From positions 1,674,001-1,738,000 of the forward strand of contig OZ176052.1 in the NCBI GenBank assembly GCA_964247055.1: 64,000 bases of DNA, given 5' to 3'. Source of the DNA: Paragordius varius (Eukaryota; Nematomorpha). Of the stretch, positions 1-10,262 are shown in pieces (position 1 is the stretch's first letter; each line of letters opens with the position of its first letter). The position numbers and the translations under genes were made by a program. Below the pieces are notes generated by a model, which was not told the DNA's origin, did not search any database, and was given only the letters and a program-made list of their open reading frames with translations.

Positions 1-720
1 ATCGGCAAGTTCATAAAGATGTCTTTCAATAATTTTATGTCTCTTATCACTAAAACCATGTTTAATGCCCCATTTTATTGCTGTTTCCATGGCATATTTT
101 TTTGCGGTCATATAGTCATCTCTATATTATAATAAGTTTATATTTAAATTTTCGAGCTTTTGCTTTTATAAGGTATATATCATTAGATTTAATATTGTAG
201 AGACTTTATGTACTTTGTCTAATATATGACATAAAAGATGCAAAGAATATAAATTAAAATTTACTTATTTTTTTAATTAACATAGAAGCTTCTTCCCGCT
301 CATTTTCCTTAGTGTTCGTTAATGTTATATTGGTTAGCACCTTAATAATATCAAAATAACGATATTTTGTTGATAAAAGAGACGTTTACCTTCCAGCCCA
401 ACGAGTGTGGGATTTAATTTTTTTAAAACTTAAGATTCCTGAGTATAACTTCTAAAAAAGTACCATCCTTTTATACTGTAGCCAAAAAATGTATATGTTA
501 CCTCCAGAGTTGCCAAAAAATCGGATGCTTCTCAACAAGATTTAATAGAATCATTTATAACTAAATTTAGATTATGAGCGGCAGAATGAACAGAAACTGC
601 CTGGGGCTGATCCTTTCGCACTCAAGATTGTACTCCATTGTAAGCTCCGCTCATAAAACTGACTCCATCCTAACCTTGGCCTATACATTTATCTAATGTG
701 ATAAATTATAGTTTTTAAAG
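1..720 (-). mobile_element. Decayed hAT-type (DUF4371) transposase fragment
   Basis: Read on the minus strand, about 720 down to 485 stays in one frame broken by three stops. It carries the hallmarks of the RNase-H-like core of hAT/DUF4371 (zinc-finger MYM-like) transposases: a GQG-x-DG block, then MSGAYNGVQ, then HSAAHNLNLVIND. Further left, after frame shifts, a LKKLNPT...WAGR-like block (about 440-385) and a piece reading MTAKKYAMETAIKWGIKHGF (about 105-45) continue in the expected direction off the window edge. The family assignment rests on these motif orders from memory, not on a search. With several stops and shifts it cannot encode an active enzyme. No terminal repeat was found in the window. 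Confidence 0.7.
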
Positions 721-3690
721 ATTTTTTATCATATTATTTAATAATTCATATGCCATTCAATCATTACTACAAATCTGTATATAAAAAAAGTTATAATTTT
801 GGGTCCCCGCAAAATAGAAAGGTGTCCTAAATTTGATATAAATATTAAGGGCCCCTGTTTTGCCTTGGTCCCCCGAACTATTTCCCCACACTGCTGATGT
901 GTCCCAACAAAGATGAAACGCGTCTAACAATATGGTACGTAATAAACACTGTCCTCTTTAAAATTTTCATTTCATAAAGCCACCAATTGCCTGATAGGAA
1001 GTATTATAACTTCTAATTGTATGGTAGCCTATAAATAATGATTCCATACTATGTTGTTGTTAAAAATAGAGATGGCGTCTTTTACCTTAGGATCTATATG
1101 AGCACAACAATATATTATAATATTACTAAATTTGCTGTTGAATTGTACTAATATGTGCAAAAACATAAAATTTGATAAGATGCTTGGACAAAAACTTATT
1201 TTTATATACTTATGCCATTGATAGCACAAATATAATCAAAAATTCTATTCGAGAAATTGATGAATTTTTTCAGCGAAAACAACTTAAACTTAGACCCAAT
1301 TAAATTCCTTTGAACTGTGTTTAGCATGGAATTTTTTAAAGAATATATAAGAAATATGTGTATAGGCTACTGAGGAATCTTTTATAAATTGTATTAAAAT
1401 CAAATCCAATATCTTAATAAAGATTCTCTGCTTGTATTACTTAGATATGAACATATTCCTATGACATTGACCCAAGTGGTTAGAAATATAATTATATGTA
1501 TAATCATCTGCTCTAAGATAAAATTTCGAAATATGGCTGTTTTACTAAATAAATAAAAAATATTTACCAATTCCTAATATACTCGAATACGTATAATTCA
1601 ATAATATGGGTATTGCTATATTTCAAATGGAACTGTGGTTATCGAAAATATGGCTCTTTCACTAAATAATTACCAAAAAAAGTTTACTAGTGGCAAGTAT
1701 TCTAAATATTTTCCGATTAAAAAGAAAATAAATGATTAATTAAATGTGATGGTAAATAATAAAAAATATTATGAAAAATTATATGAAAATCAATATTTAA
1801 CTTTTACTTTTTAAAAAATTTTAACATTTACATTGCCACTAAAAAATTAAACTTTTTTGCAAAATTATTTTTTTCCAAAATTTTGAAAGAGCACATATAT
1901 TTTTCAAGGAGCCACAAGTGGCTACTGAACCACCTGTTGGATACCCCTTAGTAAGCGGCCGAATAAAGCATTTTCTTTGTCTAGGGTCCTACACTTTGTA
2001 ATACCGACAAATATTGCACGGTTGTGTGACTCATAGCTTAAAGAAATTATTTAAGGCCATAAAAGCATATTTAGGGCTACATTTGGTAGGGGGCCGCGAT
2101 AGTACCACTGCTATAGATGTTACAAAACTGTAAATATGAAAGTTATTTGTCTAATTTATCAAACATTTTAGGTTTTAGGATAAATTACCCTAGAATCTAT
2201 TTATAATATACATATTAAAACAGTGAATAATATATGTCAATCTAATATAATATTTTTTTCAAACGTGACTCAATTTGATATAATTTAAACAAAATGCCTA
2301 AAAGCAAAAAAAGTTCGTAAGCTATTGTCAAAATATTTTAAATTCCACACTGACCGTAATAAATGACATGCTAAATTATATTTTCATAGAAAATCTATCG
2401 AGATTTTGTGGTGCAATTATTGGACCAAATTTGGACAACTTTTGGTGTAGCTTTCTATACCATTTTTAGAAAATAGCGATTAAGTCAACTGCTTTTTCGC
2501 GAAAAATACATGAAGTTGCCTAAACTTTTTCTGGAAACGTCTAAACTCTGTAAAATGGAAGATTATTCACTTCTTTTTAAATGCGCCGACTATAGTCGAT
2601 CATCTTTTTTAAATGGACCATCCATTAAGCCTTACACTTGTGAAAATAAGGTTGAAAAAGATAAGTCCAGAAAATAATGTCTTAAGATCTCGAAAACGTG
2701 TGAGCCCATTCAAACTCAGTCTTGGAAAATTTTTATTTAATTATTTATAAATGCCCAGACTATCACCTTTTTATAGCCAAAAACTCCATCTAGTCTGAAT
2801 AAAAGGATTTTGAAAAATAAAGTCTCCAAGAATCATGTCTTTTAAACAATATTCTGAAAAACGTGCAATCAAAATTAACTTTTTTATTAATGTGTCTAAC
2901 ATATTCGGCTATTTTAATTTTAATCCGCTTTCCCGTAAAATAACATTTTTTCCACTATAATATAAATCTCAAAATAAATATGAAGCAATTTTGCCCAGGT
3001 TAATAGATTATAACAAGACAATAGTGTTATTCCCTATATAAAGCTAAAATTTTAAACAGGGCGCTTTTTCCAATTACGGACCGGTTAGAGGGCCATCCTA
3101 TGTCGAATAGACCACCATATGAAAATAACAGTCTTTGAAAGCCATATAAACCTATGAAATCAATTTAAGAAAAAAATTTTACGCCTCTTAAAATAGTTGT
3201 TAGGTAGGGCTCTACCCTTTCTAAAATAGGCCACCATATAAATAACGAGGATTCAAAGCTGACTTTTAGGAAACATGGGGGACCATATGGATTAAAAATA
3301 ATTTTATTTATTTCTGATTTAAGGAAAAAATTTATGTTAAGGGCTTTTTCAACCATGGCTAAGGCCCATCGTATAATTATACGCATCCAAACAGATAAAT
3401 CGTTTTAAATTGTTTTGTCTTGTCTGACCTATTATTTTGCTAAGATTAAGTCTTATACATATATCTACGCAGTTCATGAGTAAAGGAATCTCTGTCGATT
3501 CGATTATTTTTTTTTTAAAAAAAGGTTGATGCTCACCATGTAATACTTTGTAAATTGACATTTTTATGGACACTTTATAAAAATAAAATGAAATCATCTA
3601 TCTAAATATATACCTATATCATAACCTCTATAATTATATATATATATATATAGATATATATGTGATAATTATTATCAATAATATAATTGA
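721..3690. other. Left flank, no gene supported
   Basis: This unique AT-rich sequence lies left of duplicated unit A. It holds short GC-richer islands (about 780-900 and 1,900-2,110) that look like old transposon debris. At about 3,060-3,300 a minus-strand motif containing SFESSLFIWWPI and a second, weaker version read like fragments of a repeat. The open frames here are short and have no homologue in unit B. A (TA)n run lies at about 3,635-3,663. Confidence 0.4.
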
Positions 3691-3784
3691 ATATTAAGCA
3701 ACAATCATATTATAAACTTCATTTTCAACTTAAACATTCTAAATTTATTTTAACATCACTAATATCCTTATTTAAACTTTCATC

Positions 3785-3839
3785 ATGACTTTCTGGATTA
3801 GAAAGAAGAGAAATGGCGAAAGAAAAGCGAACGGGAAAG
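3785..3839 (+). other. Alternative first exon 1a, copy A
   Basis: ATG at 3785; reads MTFWIRKKRNGERKANGK and ends in phase 1 at the donor GTTTTA. Copy B (37163-37217) has the same length. It is similar to exon 1b in the pattern W-I-R-K-x4-E-R-x3-G-x-G. Confidence 0.65.
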
Positions 3840-6200
3840 GTTTTAAATTTTTTATCATTTTAACAAAGCAAAAGAAAGAGTTATTCTAATTTCACGATTG
3901 AAATTATTATGTAATTTACCTATTTAATCATTTTTTCAACCTAATACAGTAAAAAGCCATGATGTATACAGTTTGAGTAAAATATGCATTGCTAGTTTTT
4001 CTTAATTGCCAGATAACACATATCGATAGCATAGAGAAATATTATTTGAGTAATGTGATGCGCTTTTCACAGCTATTAACCAATAATAAAGCTCTTTGCT
4101 GTTTCGTCTGACAACAAAAAACTGGCAACTTTCGTTAACTCATATGGCATAATTCGTTTAATGAATCTTTAGATTCGTCTATGCAAAAAAACGAAACATT
4201 TTACTTGTCTAAGTTTTTCTCTACTAACGATTTAATAAACCCAAAATGGCTGTTTACACATCTTAGCTTAGAGATATTACATGATAACTAGTAAAGATAT
4301 TTAACAATGTCGAAAAAAGTAATTGCTAGGCAAAAACGGGATAACGAAATAATTCTTTATTCCTTAAATAAAATTTATATTTTAAAATTGATTTTAAATC
4401 AATAAATTATTAAACTCTTTATTTCAATAAATTTTTATATAATTTAAAGATTATCCCTAAAAAACTTTTTACCAATTTTTAACTGTTTATTATAAAAACA
4501 TAATATATTTTACTGCTAATTACTATAAGGACTAGGTCAATGGTAAAACTTTTAGAATGCAACAATCAAATAGATTATACTTTTACTAAAAATTTTAATT
4601 TTTATCAACATCGCTTATTAATGAAAAATATTTTTGCTAATTGGATTCGAAAGAACGAATATAAAGAAAGAATAGTTATTGGACAAGGTTAATATGTTTT
4701 AAACTACAAATTTTTATAAGATATTCCATAGTTTAAAATACAAAATTTAATTTTAACGGACATGATAGTGTTTTTAAATAAAATTCTATAGACAAATTGT
4801 ATGTAAAATTAGTTAGTTATTTTATATTTATTATATAGTGTGTTGAGTAAAATCAACATATAATTGATCTAAATTTATTGGGTTTAAGAAGAGAAAATTT
4901 TCAAATAACAGTAACTAGTCTTAAGGTTTATACTAACGTCATACACTGTAAATTTCGATTCAAAAAGGGTATTAAGGCAGCATCTTGGTATTTGGATAAG
5001 TTTTTAAAATAAAATTTAATTATTAATTTGTAGATTTGAAGAAGTGGTGGCATCGTGTATTCGCTTGTTTTGGAAAGACGAAAGAGGAGGACGCTTTGAT
5101 TGGTAAGTAAATTAGTATTTTGCTTGGACCATATTAAAGTTTATAAAACATGCCATTAATAAATTAATTTGATAAAAAAAGTTGAATTTGCATTTAGCTC
5201 TTTCAAGGGCAAAGGTAAATAATAACTAATATTTTTGAATGGTGATGATTGATGAAAATTACTTTTTATTTTAATATGTGTACATTATATCTTTAACCAA
5301 AATAAAAATATGTTACTCTCGGCTTGAAGATCAAAATTTAGCTATGTAGATTCAGTTTTTAAAGTGAAATGTGGTAATTTTTATTACAAAACCAATTTTT
5401 CTCTGCATAAATTAGTTGTTTGTCCGCCTGGTAAGCCTGATGCGCTTCAAAAGAAATCCAACATTAAGGGCCGAAACGGATGCAAAAATGGTATTTTATA
5501 CATATTTTTTTAATAAAATATATTTTGTTTAAACCTATAATGATAATAAATGTAATCTAGATACTATTTGAGCCCATTTAAAATTAGTATCAATGTCAAA
5601 TTATGCATATAATTTATTATACTAGAACTAAATATCCCAAAAAGAGTGGTTTTCAATGAAGACGTTGAATATTTCCGTTGGACTCCGACTTCCCCTGTCG
5701 GAGAACTGTTCTATCCAGAACCTAGTTGGTCAGAAATCAATGCGATAGAAAGCGATAATTCATGCGATGAAGATTGTGCTTCGCCTGAAATAAACGGTAA
5801 TAAAATATTTCGAAACATTTTTTTCAACACCGAGATTAATGCAAAGAGCAATCATTATTATCGATATTGCTACAAATATTCAATTAAATGTAGAAAAAAC
5901 TGTTCCGAAAAGAACAGTAAGATTCAATGACGAACCTCAGTATTTTACATGGACCCCTTCACCTTGTGATGAGCTGTCTCTAGATTCAGGCTTACCAGGA
6001 ATAGCTTTGTTGGAATGCAAGGGTGGTACATGCGATTATGAACCTGTGGTGACTGATTGTATTATTCGAGAGACATACAGTAAGTTTTAAATAAAAACAA
6101 TTATATCATTAAAACAATATAATCAAACATTTTACTTATTTTTTGATGTTTAGGGCTTTTTTATTTGGAGACCCGTGTATGACGTTGGTTGGTGTGTTTA
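3785..6200 (+). CDS. Small gene with two PP1-docking-like modules, copy A
   Basis: Exons: 3785-3839 (first exon 1a) or 4621-4687 (alternative first exon 1b), 5034-5102, 5416-5490, 5626-5796, 5894-6079 and a last exon from 6154. Every intron is phase 1, GT-AG, and the internal exon lengths (69, 75, 171, 186) are identical in copy B. Exon 2 encodes a Trp/basic piece, KKWWHRVFACFGK. Exon 4 (about residues 67-123) and exon 5 (124-185) repeat one module: PKRVVFNEDVEYFRWTP and PKRTVRFNDEPQYFTWTP. Both fit the [KR]-x(0,1)-[VI]-x-F phosphatase-1 docking pattern followed six residues later by a hydrophobic pair and then Trp, as in GADD34-type regulators. That function is inference; no catalytic domain is visible. 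The C-terminus is unsure: after FGDPCMTLVGV the two copies diverge in frame. Confidence 0.75.
4621..4687 (+). other. Alternative first exon 1b, copy A
   Basis: ATG at 4621; reads NWIRKNEYKERIVIGQG after a short MKNIFA lead and ends in phase 1 at the donor GTTAAT. No AG acceptor lies just upstream of the ATG, so it looks like a first exon rather than an internal one. The copy B version is one codon longer. Confidence 0.6.
5626..5796 (+). other. Exon 4, docking-like module 1 (copy A)
   Basis: A 171-nt symmetric phase 1-1 exon. The motif RVVF is followed by YF six residues on and a Trp two residues later. After it comes an acidic, Cys-bearing tail (SDNSCDEDC). The counterpart in B is 38851-39021. 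Confidence 0.7.
5894..6079 (+). other. Exon 5, docking-like module 2 (copy A)
   Basis: A 186-nt symmetric phase 1-1 exon, evidently a duplicate of exon 4. It reads RTVRF, then YF six residues on, then W-T-P. The C-terminal part is Cys-rich (LLECKGGTCDYE...TDC). The counterpart in B is 39123-39308. Confidence 0.7.
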
Positions 6201-6229
6201 ATGAATTCAAATATCAAACACACATTATA

Positions 6230-7740
6230 TATATTTTATGTATCATCATTTATATATATAATATATTCTATTTCTATATTCCATATATTCATATTTTTAC
6301 TATCATTCTTATTCTACAAAATACATTCCATTACATCATACCTCAACTCATCTCACCTAACACATACACACCCACACACATCACATGTCCTACTTTTGAC
6401 ATGCTTTTTTATATTTTACCCATCCTTACATTGCATCAACATACATATCTTCCATTCTCTATCCTTACAAATTCACCCAAGATTTATATTCATCATACTA
6501 CACTCACCTTACATAAAAACATCACCTATATTCTATCTATTTTTGGACACGCTATCTTTTATTCTATATTTAAATTAATTTTTTTATTATTAAAATATAT
6601 TCCCTTATTTTATATCAAAACATGTCCATTCTCCATCCTTACAAAATCACTTAAATCATCACATCTCTCTACCTTACATAAACATCTTCAAACTCACCAT
6701 TCATCACATATTTTTATTCTCTTTGATTATATTCCCTTACATTACATCAACACACATCTCTTACCACCATCTCACCTCATCTTACCTCTTACATATAACA
6801 AACTCATCACATCTATCCATGATTTTTTGGATACTATATTTTTATTTTTATACCATAAATAGATTTATTTTTTATTTTGATTAAATTTTATTCCCATATT
6901 ACCTTAATTTACATCAACACATGTTATACGAAATCCCTCTCATCACACTCTCACCTTACAACTCATGAACCCACATATCACATCACCTCTCTCCAATTTA
7001 CTCTTTCTTTCACCATATCTTTATATTTGATTAATATTTTTTTAATTTTACATACCTATCTTCACAAAATCACCTACCATTTACCATTACACCGCACCTC
7101 ACCTTACATATACATCATCAAAAATCTCATTTTTGGATACTTTTTATTATATATGAATATATTTTACTTTATATTCCCTCATTTTATATTCCAATATTCC
7201 CTTGCTTTACATCCCTATTTTTACAAAATCACCTCACCTTACATATACATCATCAACCTCATCAAATCTCATTTTTGGACACTTCTTATTATATATGAAT
7301 ATATTTTTACTTCAAATTCCCTTATCCTTACGATATACCTAACATTTATCATCACACCTCACCTTACATTTACATTGTCAAACTGAACACTTTTGAATAC
7401 TTTTTATTTTATATAAAAAATTTTTAATTATTCCCTTACTTTATATTCCCATTTTCCCCCTTACATTTTCCAAAATATCCTAACATCTATTGTCGCATTA
7501 AACATCACCTTACATCTCACACACTCATTACATCATCTCTCCTATTTACTTTTTAACCATTTTCATTTTTTATATTTGATATTTTATTATTTTATTAATT
7601 GATATTCCCATATTCTCTTACATTACATTAACACATCTCCAAACTCTTCCTTCCTATTAAATCACCCAACATTTATCATCACACCTCACCATACATATAC
7701 ATTCTCAAACATCTCACATTACTCAAACTATTTTTCCCAA
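6230..7740 (+). repeat. G-starved degenerate tandem array, copy A
   Basis: About 1.5 kb of C/T/A-rich plus-strand sequence with hardly any G. It is built from imperfect tandem units of very roughly 100-150 bp. Recurrent phrases include cacctcaccttacatataca, cttttggatactttttatta, and tatattccc runs. Because TGA and TAG need a G, long open frames occur here by composition alone; the 239- and 169-codon frames are therefore not taken as genes. The array begins right after the last recognisable exon of the small gene. It could be its terminal intron, its 3' UTR or a separate satellite. Confidence 0.8.
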
Positions 7741-9585
7741 AACTTACATTAACCAACCCTTCCAAAATGCTTTACAACATCTTTTATTATAATGTTTTTT
7801 AAATATGTATTAGTTAATGATTTTGTTACATAATATTGTAAATAAATTTTTTTGATTTTGTTATAATTAAATTTATATGATATAATCAGTTTTGGATGTC
7901 TATCAAACATCGAGTCACTTTAAAATCGGAACTGAGATTGGATTGCAATTAGTTTGATATTTTTTTTGTTTAAGTGATTATTCTCAATATAGAATTTATA
8001 TAGGATTCAAACCAAAACCGTTTATAGAACCTGAGCAATTAGTTTTTTTATAAATCGTTTTAACCACGGTATCGTTCTCTAAAAACAAATATAATTTTAA
8101 AATAATCGTTGTTTAAAATTTAAATTTTGTTACCTATTTAACATTTGTTATGAAAGTATTTTTATGTCTGTATTTTAAAAGAAAATTGGTTAATGAATCT
8201 TGAAATAGATATCTATAGGTTAACACAACTAAAAAGAAATTAAATAAAGAAAAATAATAGAAATGTAGAGAATATTTTATACAAAGTTTCCCAATAATGA
8301 AAAATATGTTAAAAAAGGAAATTTCAATTTCAAATGAAAAATACTTCGCAATAATATTACCTTTAACGAAAGGCATCTATCTTAATGACAGTGTTGGGAA
8401 AAAATAAAACCCAATTATTATTGACAAAAAAATGGAACCAGAATTAAACTTAAGAGCGGCTTACTAAATCATTTGATCAAGAACCGTTTTATATCTTAAC
8501 TCCCGGAATCAAAAAATTGCGAATTCAATCCCAAAGCATCAGTCCATTTATTGTTTTAAATATATTCTCATTGAGTCCTATAAAATGGTTATGATAATAT
8601 CTTAAAATATCTTTTTTGTGGTAAAAATATTAAATACAAAATATTTCAATTTGAATATGTATTGTAAAAAAAAATGTTAAAATAATATAACGGCCTTTTT
8701 TTGAGGTAAAACTTATTTAGGGAAACCCTCCATTTTCATATTTATATAGGCATCTGATTTTAAAACATTTCGCATGGTTTGCCGCCTTATAATTTAGTTA
8801 AACTCAGAAAGATATATAGTATGCATTTTAATGGTTGCTTATTTCACACTATATTTGGGCAATTCGCAACACAGTAGGCGTATGGAAAAAAGACAGAAAA
8901 AAATTGTTATTCAACATTTTGTTGTTTTTCCATACACTACTATTTTGGAAATTGCCCATCTACATACAATGTGAAATAAGCAACAACCATTAAAATGCAT
9001 ACTGTATATTAAAAAAAGCCCGGCCATAATTTAAATAATCCAAAAAATTAACGCAGAAAATATATAAAAGTTTCTGGAGCTTTTTATATCCAATCCTATT
9101 TCTAAATTGGTCAAGCCCAAATTGATTTGATAGTTTATAAAAAAAACTGACTTTTAATAAGTTCTTAAAGTTTTGTTACGCTAAATGGTACCATGCAAAG
9201 ACTATATATCAAACCCCTTATCGCAAACCATAGTCAAAATCTAGCTCATTCTATATATAAATATTGCGTAAAAACTTATTTTTTTATCATAAGATATAAG
9301 ATGAACTTCATCGAAATGGCACAATAATTCTGTTAAATCCGTATCGAAATAGAATGCATGGGACATTTGTCACAAATTTTTTACGATTTATTGTAATAGC
9401 TTTGTGGAAAAAAATAAAATTATTTTTAATATTTTTACATGCAAAAATCAAAATTTAACAAAAACCTAAAAAGGGTAATTTTCACAACAAGGTAAAAATG
9501 GCCAATTCACAAAAACTTGGTACCATAAATTGTTTTTAGTTTGGTGTCTTTGCTAGGTTTAAAGCCATTTCCAATTCAATAATGT
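7741..9585. other. Convergent intergenic region, unit A
   Basis: This lies between the G-poor array and the first MITE behind the large gene. It aligns with 41,441-43,280 but with many indels in every frame. The 80-codon minus-strand frame at 8,134-8,376 is not conserved. Nothing coding is supported. A palindromic MITE sits at 8,818-9,005. Confidence 0.5.
8818..9005. mobile_element. Palindromic MITE, family 1, unit A
   Basis: Nearly perfect inverted repeat. The left arm reads AGTATGCATTTTAATGGTTG then CTTATTTCACAC; the right arm is its reverse complement ending GCATACTG. A second inner pair, GTATGGAAAAA and TTTTTCCATAC, flanks a loop of about 40 bp. It is flanked by TA-rich DNA, so a TA target duplication is likely but cannot be proved. 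It is shared with 42,535-42,719 and so predates the duplication. Confidence 0.8.
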
Positions 9586-9830
9586 ACCGTAAAAATTGAA
9601 ATTATAGGGACAAAACGTAAAAATATAAAGATAATATTATTTTCCAAAAGACAACCACACTTTTTTATTTTTATTCTTTTAATAATAACTGATTTTTTAC
9701 TAGTTAATTGGTATCAATTAATGAATGTAATTGAATGAAGGATAAATTATGGTTTAAAAAGATATGGTTGTCTTTTTATAAAAAAACTTGTCTTTAAACG
9801 TTTTGTCCGCATAACTTCAATTTTTACTGC
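9586..9830. mobile_element. MITE, family 2, unit A, downstream of large gene
   Basis: Terminal inverted repeats of about 45 bp. Left: accgtaaaaattgaaattat then GGACAAAACGTAAAAATATA. Right: the reverse complement ending ttcaatttttactg. The interior is AT-rich and has no coding capacity. It is shared with 43,281-43,552. Confidence 0.75.
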
Positions 9831-9849
9831 ACTATTTTTTGGTTATATA

Positions 9850-10146
9850 TACTAATAACACCTCGAATTCCCCCCTGAACATTTTAGATTCACCCTTGAA
9901 CAATTCAAATTGACCCACAAAGATTTCAAATTAAAAACAATATGTTATAAAATTAAAAATACCTATATTTAGTTATTCAAACAAAAATAAGTTTCGTTAT
10001 AATTGACGTAACCCTGAATAATATGATAGACTACATAAAAAAGAAAAATTTTACATTAACACCGAGTCAAATTAACCCCCAAAAATATAATTAATTTTTA
10101 GGGTGAATTTTAAATGAATAGGGTAAATTGAGGTGTAAATGGTATA
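9850..10146. mobile_element. MITE, family 3, downstream of large gene, unit A
   Basis: Family 3 has termini TATACCATTTACA followed by tandem GTTCAAATTCACCCTTGAAC-type blocks, inverted at the other end (GGGTGAATTTGAATTGTTC). This copy lies just past the polyadenylation signal of the large gene and abuts a family-2 MITE. It is shared with unit B. Confidence 0.7.
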
Positions 10147-10216
10147 TTTCAATTAATTATGTTATTAAAAAAGGCACAATTTTCCGTTGACAAATTAGAT
10201 TCTGATAACACATATA

Positions 10217-10222
10217 TTTATT
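10217..10222 (-). terminator. Polyadenylation signal AATAAA, large gene copy A
   Basis: Minus-strand AATAAA about 40 bases after the TAA at 10,263. It is conserved at 43,947-43,952 in unit B at a similar distance. Confidence 0.5.
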
Positions 10223-10262
10223 TAAGAAAACAGTTTTAAATATACATTTTGTAAACATAATA

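Noticed and set aside
1029-1229. 66-codon minus-strand frame at the left edge
   Set aside because: No motif, no homologue in the window, and the composition matches the AT-rich background beside the hAT relic.
5203-5219. Possible 17-nt micro-exon (between an AG and GTAAAT) in small gene A
   Set aside because: It breaks the phase between exons 2 and 3, which join correctly without it, and it is missing from unit B.
6143-7386. Long plus-strand frames of 239 and 169 codons, and similar ones at 39,365-40,241
   Set aside because: They lie in the G-starved array, where two of three stop codons cannot occur. They are not conserved in frame between the units and read as low-complexity Ile/Tyr/Thr/His strings.
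8134-8376. 80-codon minus-strand frame
   Set aside because: The matching region of unit B has frame-changing indels, and the frame has no exon-like borders.
8380-8560. Possible further MITE starting near cagtgttgggaaaa
   Set aside because: No matching inverted end or target duplication could be found in either unit.
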